Made by a program: the position numbers and the translations under genes
Shown: piece by piece, positions 12,501 to 22,023 of the stretch
Position numbering within the stretch: position 1 is the first letter of the stretch
Layout: every line of letters starts with the position of its first letter
The notes under the pieces: model-generated
What the model was told of the DNA's origin: nothing
Databases searched by the model: none
Seen by the model: only the letters and a program-made list of their open reading frames with translations
DNA from: Plotosus lineatus
Lineage: Eukaryota; Chordata; Actinopteri; Siluriformes; Plotosidae
Assembly (NCBI GenBank): GCA_024760905.1
Contig: CM045729.1
Coordinates: 5,097,663-5,161,662 of the forward strand
Direction of reading: 5' to 3'
DNA: 64,000 nt

Positions 12501-13603
12501 AGTATGCCTTCTCTGACAGTGAGGAAAAGATCCATATCCACACCAGATCAGATGGCAAACTGTTTAACATAGCTCGACTGCGCGCTAAGACAAAGGTGAG
12601 GCAGATCCTCATCCGCGAGATGCTGTTCGCGGATGACGCTGCACTGACGTCCCACACTGAGGCTGGTCTTCAAGAGCTAGTCAATCGCCTGTCCCATGCC
12701 TGTAATAAATTCGGACTGACCATCAGCCTGAAGAAGACAAACATCCTGGCCCAGGGCACAAGTACAGTCCCAAACATCAACATAAATAACACGCAGCTTG
12801 AGGTCGTGGACTCCTTCACCTACCTGGGATCCACTATCACCAACACTCTCTCTCTTGACACAGAGATCTCATGCAGAATCGGGAAAGCTACCGCAGTGAT
12901 GTCCAAATTGAATAAGCGTGTATGGAGTAACACCCAGATAACGGAGAACACCAAGCTACGTGTCTACCAGGCCAGTTTACTCAGCACACTCCTTTATGGC
13001 AGTGAGGCCTGGTCCACGTAAGCTGGTCAGGAAAAGCGGCTCAACAGCTTCCACCTCCGCTGTCTCAGGCGTCTGCTCCATATAAAATGGAAAGACAAAG
13101 TAACCAACACCAAGGTACTACAGCGTGCTGGCATGCCAAGTCTGCTCGCACTGCTGAGCCAGAGACGACTTACGTGGTTGGGTCATGTACGGCGAATGGA
13201 CAAGGGGCACATCCCTAAAGACATGTTGTATGGAGAGCTGAGTGAGGGCTCCTGCCACACAGGAACACCACAGCTTCAGTACAAGGACATGTGCAAGCGG
13301 GACATGGAATTATCTGGCATCGACATCAACCCCTGGGAAGGCACTGCTGAAACACGCCAGCTCTGGAAGACCACTGTAAATGAGGGGGTCAACAAAGCTG
13401 AAACTAACAGAATAAACAAGTTAGCTGAGAAAAGAGCAAAGAGGAAAGAAGGGGCAGCCTCCATGGCACCTCAAAGCCCTTTTGTATGCAGTAATTGTTT
13501 AAGAAACTGTCACTCTAGGGTGGGCCTTTACAGTCACTCCCGCAAATGCCTACCATAGGGCTCCACCATCATCTCTCGAGACATACGGCTGCCGCCGCCA
13601 ACG
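9594..13603 (+). mobile_element. LINE B, about 4.0-kb non-LTR retrotransposon
   Basis: A second, nearly complete LINE family. Candidate 11-bp TSD atatagtatag flanks it at 9,583-9,593 and 13,604-13,614; it lies in AT-rich sequence, so it is only moderately convincing. A GC-richer 5-prime UTR of about 0.85 kb is followed by APE and RT coding remnants and a C-terminal Cys/His zinc-finger-like segment. The 3-prime end is short (ctctcgagacatacggctgc). Degraded relatives occur at 17,758-19,128 and 33,878-35,790 on the minus strand. I could not assign the clade. Confidence 0.85.
10470..13558 (+). pseudogene. APE-RT-zinc finger polyprotein of LINE B (disrupted)
   Basis: Open pieces at 10,607-10,909, 10,915-11,679, 11,676-12,020, 12,146-13,021 and 13,133-13,558 lie in shifting frames. 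APE motifs: ACLQET just upstream of 10,607, YLLGDFNARVGAD, and HSADCDTDHTLV. RT motifs: GKAPRKDGIPPEVL, GFRAGRSTVDMIFSLRQL, FIDLTKAFDLV, GVKQGCVLA and MLFADDAAL (both aspartates kept), then FTYLGSTI. The C-terminal CSNCLRNCHSRVGLYSHSRK looks like a Cys2-His-Cys/His2 zinc finger, absent from the RTE family here; it may bind nucleic acid. Frameshifts near 10,910, 11,677 and 12,020-12,146 plus several stops inactivate the copy. Confidence 0.85.
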
Positions 13604-13629
13604 ATATAGTATAGTCAAAGGCTTACAAT

Positions 13630-13982
13630 GGGGCAGTGGTGGTCTAGTGGTATAGGGCGCTGGATCGCTGATCCAAAGGTTGGGGGTTTGAGTCCCACTC
13701 TCCACAAGGTTGTCACTGTCTCCCCCCCCCAGTGCAGCTAACTGGGTTATCGAAGGCGGGCCATGTCTCTCACTGTCTATGGTGCGAGGCATGTAAAAGA
13801 ACCATTGCTGACTTTCGTAAAGAGTAGGCTGCTAAGTCGTCAGCATGTTTCTGTCCCTTGCGTACAAGGGTTGTGACAGAAAGGGCATCTAACATAAAAA
13901 CTTCTGCCAAATCAAACATGCGAATCAGATGATTCGCTGTGGCGACTCCCGAGTAAAAGGGAAAAAGCTGAAAGCAAGACAC
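13630..13982 (+). mobile_element. SINE-alpha (tRNA head plus RTE-derived body), copy 1
   Basis: About 350-bp SINE. A tRNA-related head carries A-box-like tggtctagtgg and B-box-like gtttgagtccc. Its 3-prime half resembles the resident RTE: ggttgtgacagaaagggcat...ccaaatcaaacatgcga matches the RTE 5-prime UTR, and gattcgctgtggcgactccc...gaaa matches the RTE 3-prime end. A 17-bp TSD with two mismatches (agtcaaaggct-t/c-a-c/g-aat) lies at 13,613-13,629 and 13,983-13,999, in tRNA-Ala repeat sequence next to the end of LINE B. Confidence 0.85.
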
Positions 13983-14930
13983 AGTCAAAGGCTCAGAATA
14001 CCAGTCAAATTTCCACATAAATTATTTTCAAATAAACTGATTTTACAGACCCATTTTAGCCCAAATAGATGGTGACACAGCATGATTTTTGCCAGGGATG
14101 TCATATTTCAAGAAACATCACAGGTATTTAGCTTGAAATTGACAACTGCAGCCATGTACTTGGGACTACAACACATTTTCAAATTGTTCACATTAGCAGA
14201 ACCAGAAAGAGGAGGAGTCATTGTGATTTGGAGTATTTAAGTTGTTCACGGCATACTCTGTTGGTTCACTGGCACCTGCCATTCCTAATGTGGAACCTTC
14301 AGGGGGCTTTCATTGGTAGTCTCTTGATTTTCATAGGAGGATGGTGTGCAGAAACCTATCAGGGTCTACCAACTCCAGGTTAGTTGGAATTCCTCTTTGG
14401 TATTCCTTTGTTCATTTGCAAGGCTAATTTTCTCAGCATTGCCCATGTAGTACACACTTTTAAGTTTAATCTGGAGTTTGCATATTTTCACTGAGTTTTC
14501 TTTCAGCAGTGTCTTGTTGACTTTCATCTTTTCTCTCTCAAGTAATGCTACAATTACTTCATTCATCAAAGTTTTGTCATTATCATTTCTATGGGATGTT
14601 GGGATCTTTTCCTCTGCAGCTGTGCAGTTCGCTCTAATGCTTTTTCCTGAGCTGGTATCAGAAACCACTCTTTGATGGGCTGAATCAAATGGTACAGTGG
14701 CATTAGCCAGTGAATACTCTGCAATGAAGACATCAATAGTAACCTAGATTGGAATTGCAATACCGTCCCTGAGTAGGTGTCTGGTTGCAAATAAAATGTT
14801 TCAGGTTTACAGCCTATTGTTCACAACAACTTCAACAAGCGTTTAGAATATGGAGGCACATTCTCACTGAAATGGCCGACAAAGTCTCGATTTTAGTTTG
14901 GCAATCATTCTCTATTGATGCATTGATGTC

Positions 14931-14932
<2 letters not shown>
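13983..14932. other. Repeat remnant then unassigned sequence
   Basis: Up to about 14,140 this is the remainder of the tRNA-Ala repeat interrupted at 9,473. From about 14,140 to 14,930 I recognise no gene or repeat family. One minus-strand open stretch (14,366-14,668, 100 codons, Lys/Glu-rich) matches nothing I know and is probably chance or a decayed element. Confidence 0.5.

Positions 14933-15017
<85 letters not shown>
14933..15017. repeat. (CA)n microsatellite
   Basis: About 42 CA units without interruption. Confidence 0.97.
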
Positions 15018-15019
<2 letters not shown>

Positions 15020-15500
15020 TCAGTTATGAATATAGGTAATTTACTGATATTGCTGCCTTGGAGAGAGAGCATTATAAAATTGTTCTTTATTTGAAATCGC
15101 ACAATTTTCACTTTGACGGGAAGAGGAAACTATATTTAGGTTAACCACATGAACAGATATTCTATCTATGGTACCATTCTGCCTTCCAGAAGATGATCTA
15201 TATGAAATTAACTGACATGGGGTGGGAGCACTAACACAGCACGAGCAATAGCCATTTTATTCAGCCCATTGTACAGAATCCAGAATCACCGAAGTATATT
15301 ATCATATCATTGTCATGTTGCAGAGTCTTAATCTGTATTACATGATTTGCCACCTTGATCTCACACCTTGCACTTCTTATATTTTATTGTTCCGGCCTTG
15401 ATTCGATGGAAATTTCATGGGTTCCATGTTACTTTAAAATGGTTCACAGATCTTAATTGATGTTAATATATTAAATGATGTCAAGGTGAATATTATATAA
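15018..15500. other. No gene recognised
   Basis: AT-rich non-coding sequence between the CA microsatellite and the pogo-like element. I see no ORF, RNA gene or familiar repeat. Confidence 0.5.
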
Positions 15501-15502
15501 TA

Positions 15503-16437
15503 CAGTGGTACCCTGACTTACGAAATTAATCTGTTCTGAGGGCAAGCTCGTAAGTCAAAACGTTCTTCAGATGACACAAAAATTCCCATCAGAAATAATA
15601 GAAAACCATTAATCCATTCCAACCCCCTTCCAAACATGTAACCTGACACAAACACATATATTTGACCTAATATATTTAAGATAAACATATAAAAACATTC
15701 AATATTTCATAATAATGCATGTATATTAACATTAATAATAATTAATAATAAATAATAATAAAACAAGTATAAACAATAAGTCGAATAACCCGTCTGATCA
15801 TTGACTGTGGCAAATATGTCATGAGGGCCCAAAGATGTCAAGTGGGCAGGCATGAGGTGGTGTGTAACAGAAAAGGAGGAGGAGGAGAAGGAGGAGGATT
15901 TTGTGCATATGCACACTACTAATGACAGCGAGGAAAGGCTCGTGATGAGCTCACACAAGGCCAGTGCTTCTCAAATTGTGGGGTGCTCAAATTGTGTCTG
16001 TGTGTGTGTGTGTGGGGGGGGGCACTGGGGAACATGCTTTTTTGCGATACTGTACTTGAATTAAGAGGATGTGCAATTACATTAGGTGGCAGGTCTCATT
16101 GTCGTGCTATGGTGTACGGAGAAAGCACCGAGCAAACAATATGACGTGCGGTAAACACTATTTATAGTTGTGCACGGGGCGCTGGCGGGGATGGGGGGGT
16201 GATGTTGCTTCCTATAGGGGGCATCACAGAAAATAATTGAGAAGCACTGACACATTCTCAGAGTGCAGAGGAATACATGTGGAAGAATACAAGGTAAATC
16301 GGTCCAGAAAAGCCATTTCCCCAGCAGAGCTCAGAAATCAAAATTTTGCTCGTTGGATGGGAATATTTTTCCTGGAACCGAAGCTCGTTTCATCGAAAAT
16401 TTGTTATAAAAGACGCTCGTAAGTGATGGTACCACTG
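15503..16437. mobile_element. pogo/Tigger-type non-autonomous DNA element
   Basis: About 935 bp bounded by terminal inverted repeats (TIRs): left cagtggtaccctgacttacg, right end reverse-complements to cagtggtaccatcacttacg. It is flanked by TA on both sides (15,501-15,502; 16,438-16,439), as expected for Tc1/mariner/pogo integration. A GGA-rich stretch and a G-run lie inside and no transposase is visible. Its right part is repeated in duplication copy B (about 38,735-39,115), so it predates that duplication. Confidence 0.75.
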
Positions 16438-17010
16438 TATAATATTTATATTTATGGTTGAATCTCCTTATGGGTGGCAGTTGTGGTGTAGTGGATAGGG
16501 TGCAGGATCGCTGATCCTAAGGTTGGGGATTCGAGTCCCCACAAGGTTGTCACTGTCCCCCCAGTGCAGCTAACTGGGTTATCAAAGGCGGGCTATGTCT
16601 CTCACTGTCTATGGTGAGAGGCATGTAAAAGAACCATTGCTGACTTTCGTAAAGAGTGGCTGCAAAGCTGTCAACGTGTTTCTGTCCCTTGCTAAAAGGT
16701 TGTGCCAGGAAGGGCATCCGACGTAAAAACCCATGCCGAATCAGATCATTTGCTGTGGCGATTCTCGAGAATGGGAAAAAGCCGAAAAGAAGCGGTTGAA
16801 TCTCCTTTTGGAAGAACACATACTATTCTATCTACATAACCAGCCATCGATTTGCTTTGCAAATAGAAAGGAAAAGGTTACTTTACTTTTAAGTGCCAGT
16901 GACATGGTTGGCTCATTCAGCCACGAAGCCGCTCATCTAGCCACACTCCCCATCTTTATGACAAATGTGGAGTCTGGCTTGAGAGTGATGGGCATTCAGA
17001 CATAGGAGGA
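16060..17010. repeat. Segmental duplication, copy A, block 1
   Basis: About 0.6 kb, excluding the SINE at 16,470-16,793, that matches 38,735-39,390 in the same orientation. Shared landmarks are aaataattgagaagcactg, gccatttccccagc, tttgctttgcaaatagaaag and tgacatg-ttggctcatt. This is the left-most recognisable block of the tandem duplication that carries the lectin genes. Confidence 0.85.
16470..16793 (+). mobile_element. SINE-alpha, copy 2, with TSD and paralogous empty site
   Basis: SINE of the same family as 13,630-13,982, with head gtggtgtagtggatagggtg, B box gattcgagtccc, RTE-like ggaagggcatccgacgtaaa and tail gctgtggcgattctcgaga. A perfect 14-bp TSD ggttgaatctcctt lies at 16,456-16,469 and 16,794-16,807. 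The corresponding site in duplication copy B (about 39,154-39,170) has no SINE, so this insertion followed the duplication. Confidence 0.92.
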
Positions 17011-17757
17011 CTTAGAGACAGTGACTTCATAGACAAACAGATATAAATCCTAGCATATATAAATCCAAAAGTTGTCCTTCAACTCTCCATATACCCCAGA
17101 TCAAAATATCAATATAGTCATGAAACCACTCTCTTTTTGTAATGAGAAGAAAGTTGCGATGACATCAATCTTCTAAACATTCTAAAAATTCAGATTTCCA
17201 AGACACTGTGCATTTATGATCTTTAAACTTGTTTAAGATTGGTCAGCTTAACTTGTATCCATAATTATTCTACACCATAAGTTGATGATGGCTTTATCAT
17301 AAGCAGCATGCAACACTTCAGCATCAGACCCCTGCATAGAGCATCTCCGACACTGAAGTAAAAAGAAAATATTTGAGGATGGAGATAGAGATACTGAATT
17401 ACTTCACAATAATTCAGAATTCAGTCTAGCATTGCCATCTAGGGAACCATTAGAGACACTTGTCAGCCAGAGCAGTGTTGTGCTCACTCTGAGGAGGAAA
17501 GGGAGTCTGAAAAATAGTAAAAAGTAAAACCACTGCTTTTGTGATGAATACATCATATAAACCCTATACTAAAGCCCTGGTTTGTTGAGTCAGGAACTCA
17601 AGATATTTAATTACAATATTTTTCAGTGTGCTTTGTTTTTAAATGCTATTTATAAAACTTATAGAAGGGAAAAATTGAGAAAATAAATCTACTCTAACAT
17701 ATTCTATTCATACAAATTCTTTTTGGTTGTCTGTCGATACGACAAAAAAACGCCTAT
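17010..17757. other. No gene recognised
   Basis: About 0.75 kb of AT-rich sequence without a recognisable ORF or repeat signature. Confidence 0.5.
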
Positions 17758-19128
17758 TCATGTATTCATTCCTTGTCTTGATTTGTGGACCCTCTGATGG
17801 CTGATGAGTCCTAGCTTGGAGCGACATATACGACCACACACATCACAGGATGGTCCTGATGTAACTGCCTCATGTTTTCTCATTTTAAGCAGTTGGTGTT
17901 TTTCTTGAGCAGCCTGGATATGCTCGTGTTCAAATTCCCTGATGCCCTTGTGACTCATGGATCTGCAGCTCTTTCGATTCTCTGCTAGGACCTCCCATTG
18001 GCTATCATCTATGTGGCACTTCTTCAGGCTGGCCTTGAATATATCTTTATACCATTTGTATTGACCACCATCCCTGCGTTGACCAGTTTTGAGCTGTCCA
18101 TAGAAGATTGCCTTTGGCAGTCTATTGTCAGATATACGGACTAGTTGTCCAGCCCATCTGAATTGTGATTTTTTTTCTAGGAAGGATTCTATGCCAGGAA
18201 TTCCTACCCTATGCAGAACTCCAGTATTTGGAATTTTGTCCTGCCAGCGGATACCCACGATTTTGCGGATGCAGTCGAGATAGAAATGATCAAGTTTCTT
18301 GATATGGTGTCTGTAGGTGTTACAGGCATAGAGGAGTGTGGGTATGATGACTGCTCTGTATACTTGACGTTTGGTCTGAACTTTTATAACCCTCTTATCC
18401 CAAAACTTTCCTCTAAGGCACCCAAAAGCACTACTTGCTTTGGAAATGTGATGGTTCACTTCATCATCCAGAGAGTAATCAAGACAGGATGCTTCCCAGA
18501 TAAGTGAATCTGTCAATAACATCTAGCCTTGCATCTTTGATAGTGATGGTGGGCTCGACATCAACTTTTTGAGGAGCTGGCTGATACATCACTTCAGTCT
18601 TCTTGAGGCTGATAATGAAGTCAAATCTACATGCTGAAGAGAAATGGTTCATTATCAGCTGGAGGTCTTCTTCTGAGTGGGCAAGTAATGCACAGTAATC
18701 AGCAAAAAGGAGTTCCCTCACCAGATGTTCAACCAGCCTGGTGGAGGCCTTGAGTCTCTTGAGATTAAATAGCTTACAATCTGTCTGAAACTGTATGTAC
18801 ACCCATCTGTCCATGTTTTGGAAGGCATCCAGTAGCATGGCTGCAAACAGTACACTGAACAATGTTGGAGCCATGACACAGCCTTGCTTCACGCCATTTG
18901 TAACTTGGGATTGATTTGATGTGTTGCCATCTGACATTACCTTAGCCATCATGCCATTGTGGAATTGCATCATCATCTTGATGAATCGCCCTGGGCATCC
19001 CAGCTTGGCAAGGATTTTCCACAAGTCCTCTCTGCTGACTGTATCAAAAGCGTTTGTGAGGTCAAGAAAAGCCATGCACAAATCCACATTCCACATGTTC
19101 CTCTGCAACTGCTGAAGCCACACTGAGT
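17758..19128 (-). mobile_element. LINE B relative, RT to zinc-finger end, minus strand
   Basis: Two overlapping open stretches, 17,758-18,522 and 18,479 to about 19,128, encode the RT and C-terminus of a LINE related to LINE B. RT motifs: CMAFLDLTNAFDTVSREDLW, GVKQGCVMAPTLFSVLFA, LLFADYCALLAHSEEDLQ (the second Asp of FADD is Tyr), DRFTYLGSIL. The C-terminal CDVCGRICRSKLGLISHQR is a Cys2His2-like finger at the same position as in LINE B. At about 19,128 the homology ends abruptly and a plus-strand RTE fragment begins. The loss of a catalytic Asp and the one-base frame change make it inactive. Confidence 0.8.
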
Positions 19129-19693
19129 TTCTGGCAAGAACATTCAACAAGGTCTTTGCGAGTGAGAGGATGCTGGAACAATGGAGGTAAAGTGTGCTGG
19201 TGCCCAATTTTAAGAACAAGGGAGATGTGCAGAGTTGTGGCAACTACAAAGGGATAAAGTTGATGAGCCATACGATGAAGTTATAGAAAATAATAGTGGA
19301 AGCAAGACTAAGGGCAGAGGTCAGCATTTGTGAACAACAGTTTGGTTTCATGCCAAGAAAGAGCACCACAGATGCAGTGTTTGCTTTGAGTATGTTAATA
19401 GAGAAGTACAGAGAAGGTCAGAGGGAGCTGCATTGTGCCTTTGTGGATCTGGAGAAAGCATATGACAGGGTGCCGAGAGAGGAACTGTGGTATTGCATGA
19501 AGAAGTCTGGAGTGGCAGAGAATTATGTTAGAGTGGTGCAGGACATGTATGAGAGATGTAAGACAGTGGTGAGGTGTGTTGTCAGTGTGACAGGTAGTTT
19601 TAGTAAGAGTAGAACATGCAGAGGATAGAGTGAGATGGAGGTGGATGGTTTGCTGTGGCAACCCCTGAAGGGAAAAGCCGAAACGAAAAGAAG
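19128..19693 (+). mobile_element. RTE-like copy 4, internally deleted
   Basis: Plus-strand RTE fragment starting in the RT finger region (lost upstream), open at 19,296-19,628 with [32 protein letters not shown] and CKTVVRCVVSVTG. It then jumps directly to the 3-prime terminal sequence (gatggtttgctgtggcaacc, ending aacgaaaagaag). The catalytic FADD region is deleted. Confidence 0.85.
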
Positions 19694-19816
19694 TTAAAGG
19701 ATATCAAACACAAAAATAGAAATTACTGCAACTCTGAAAACCCCTTTCAGTGCTCAACTAATCCATATAAATTCTCCCACACTAAATATCCATTAAGTTT
19801 CTTGAAATTTGAGATA

Positions 19817-20346
19817 CAGTCGTACCTCACCTTACAAAATGAATTCGTTCCAGGGCCTTTTTTGTAACCTGGATTTTTCGTAAGTAGAACCGCATTTTAC
19901 ATGTAAAACGCATGATTCATTCCAAGGCCCCTCATACTACCCTTTAAAAATTATAAAAGCAAAAAGCATACCTTTTAATCTACTTACTTTGGGTTGACTA
20001 TGTCTTCTTAGCAGAGTTATAATCTTACAAATGTTTATGCAAGATTAAAAGCCTGAGCCAAAAAATAGTTGCAATGAGCACACTTGAAAAACTCATGAAC
20101 ATGTTGCTGCTCAAGGGAGCTGCGTCATCCCTCCTATGATGGAAGGATGTTGGAAGATAGGCAATGGGAGAGCAGCTTGTGCATTGTTTGACTGTTTGAC
20201 TGGCACGTTTGAATGTTTGAATGGTGTGTTTGACGCATTTCGTAAGGAGAACTTGTCTTATATACAGAGACAAAAAAAATTGGAAAATGTTTTTCGTGAC
20301 CTGGATTTTTCATTTGCTGAGACTATCGTAAAGTGAGATACCACTG
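19817..20346. mobile_element. pogo-like MITE
   Basis: 530 bp with imperfect TIRs: left cagtcgtacctcaccttac, right end reverse-complements to cagtggtatctcactttac. TA lies on both sides (19,815-19,816; 20,347-20,348). There is no transposase ORF. The TIRs resemble those at 15,503-16,437, so both may have been moved by the same pogo/Tigger-type enzyme. Confidence 0.78.
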
Positions 20347-20712
20347 TACTTGACAAAAATCAGGCTATCTCAATTTTGACTTGTACTGTGAGCCTTTGAG
20401 TCTAAAATATAGTAATGAGACCTGGAGATTTGGCAGTTTTCAAACTGTGAAATATTCTCAACAATCCTGATTCCTGGGTTTCAAATATCGAATAAATGTT
20501 TCTTTGTACGAGAAATTTAAATTTCACCAGAATGACGGAATGCACGTCACCAGTGAAGCAGTCACTTATGAAAAGAAGCTGAAGTACTTATCATTTAAAG
20601 GTGCTTGCCCAATTCAAAGCACTGTGATGTTGTTTCCAAAGATGAAAAAGACAGTGTTGTCTGAAATTTAGAAATCCATTTTGAGGTAGTCCAACAAAAA
20701 TTCCAGCAAAAT

Positions 20713-20785
20713 TGGAGAATGCGGGTGTCGAACCCGCTACGTCATACATGCTAAGCAAGCACTCTACCTCTTGCGATAATTCCCC
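20713..20785 (-). tRNA. tRNA-Ala(AGC)-like gene, best preserved copy
   Basis: Exactly 73 bp on the minus strand. The 5-prime ggggaat pairs fully with the 3-prime attctcc (one G-T). The T arm gcggg-ttcgaca-cccgc is perfect and the loop tt-agc-at gives an AGC anticodon. The D arm (tcgc/gagt) and anticodon stem carry mismatches. A tttt tract starts two bases after the 3-prime end, as a Pol III terminator would. It sits inside the repeat and is probably a degenerating but possibly transcribed tRNA-Ala gene. Confidence 0.6.
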
Positions 20786-21807
20786 ACACAAAATGCAACT
20801 CAGGCCTTATCCTCCAATTCGCCATCTGACCCCAATATGCATCCCCACGAGAGGCGTAACTTCATTGCTCAATTTTAACACCTGTTCCAATTGACTGACC
20901 TCATATTTCAATTCCAGCCTCAACTTCTGTGCAATGATGCATCAACAATTTATCTTATTTGATTGCTCAGTGATTGTATTATTTGCACAGCATGAGAAAA
21001 TCCAGATTGTGCTCAACTAATCCAAATAAACTCTCCCACAGTGAATACCTGGTAAGTTTTAGGAGGTTTAAGATCCCTGGAAACAATCATGCTATCTCAC
21101 TGTCTATTTGGGATAAAATGAGGCTGGCAAAACAGTTTAGAAGATAATGAATAATAGTGGAAATTTGACTGGTATTGTGAGCCTTTGACTTCAAAATACG
21201 GTGAGACCTGGAAATTTTGCAGTTTACAAACTGTGAAATATTCTCAACAATCCTGATTCCTGGATTTCAAATATCGAAATATAAATGTTTCTTTGTCTGA
21301 GAAATTTAACTTTAATACAGTGTTTCTCAAATATTTTCTGTCACTCCACACGAAGAGGAACCCCCCCCCCCAATATAAATAGTGTTATTTGTCTAAAAAT
21401 TATTAATAATCCTCTGCATGACACCATTCTTATTAACATTATGGAAAACAAAAAAAAGGAAGAAATATAGATCAACTTCCAACAAAGAATAACTTTATCA
21501 ACAATTTTTTAGTCTTTCAACAAATAGTGCATCGATTTCCTGAAATTAAAGAAAAATAAAAATAAAATCCTGATTCAAACTGTGAACATTTTTCATCAGC
21601 AATTTGAACCTATTGATACTGAAAAATAAAATTAAATAAAATCAATGAAGAATAATAAATTCAAAATTATCAGCAATATTAATTCAGCAGCACAATAGAC
21701 AAAACACTATAACCTACAAAACAAAAATGAATAAAACAATTTGTATTATTTACTTATTTATTTATTTATTTATTGTCAAAATGATTAAGTTCAGATTAAT
21801 GACTATA

Positions 21808-22023
21808 ATGAGCATGTTTGCAGTGCTCAGCTTTCGAAGCCGAGTTTAAAGCACGATACTGAATTCTCAGCTCCTGCTCAATGTTGAACTGGGACCTGGA
21901 CCTATTTTCACAACAGTGGCGTCATCCAGCATGACCGAGACCATGAGTGCTGCAGGTAGGATCAGTTCCTCCGCTGTACTGTGGAATTTTCTGCACTGAG
22001 CATTTTTGTACTCCACCTTATCT
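21808..22023. repeat. About 220-bp direct repeat, left copy (flanks RTE copy 3)
   Basis: From atgagcatgtttgcag to ctccaccttatcta. The same sequence recurs at about 25,157-25,374, immediately after the RTE tail, with roughly 19 differences (about 9% by my hand alignment). See the finding on the long target duplication. Confidence 0.85.

Larger units (their letters stand above)
19694..21317 (-). repeat. tRNA-Ala-bearing repeat, minus orientation
   Basis: The repeat seen at 3.8-9.5 kb appears here reverse-complemented: ctcaactaatccatataaat, aaagcagg-type segments, gtgagcctttgagtc and tgtgaaatattctcaac. It is interrupted by a pogo-like MITE (19,817-20,346) and, at 21,318, by a hAT element, resuming at 25,945. 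Confidence 0.82.

Noticed and set aside
14366..14668. 100-codon minus-strand ORF as a possible new gene.
   Set aside because: There is no signal, domain, splice context or second copy to support it; the length is compatible with chance in this composition.
14933..15017. Open frames of alternating T-H or C-V residues (also at 33,234 and 50,254), and I-Y frames in TA runs.
   Set aside because: These are dinucleotide microsatellites, not genes.
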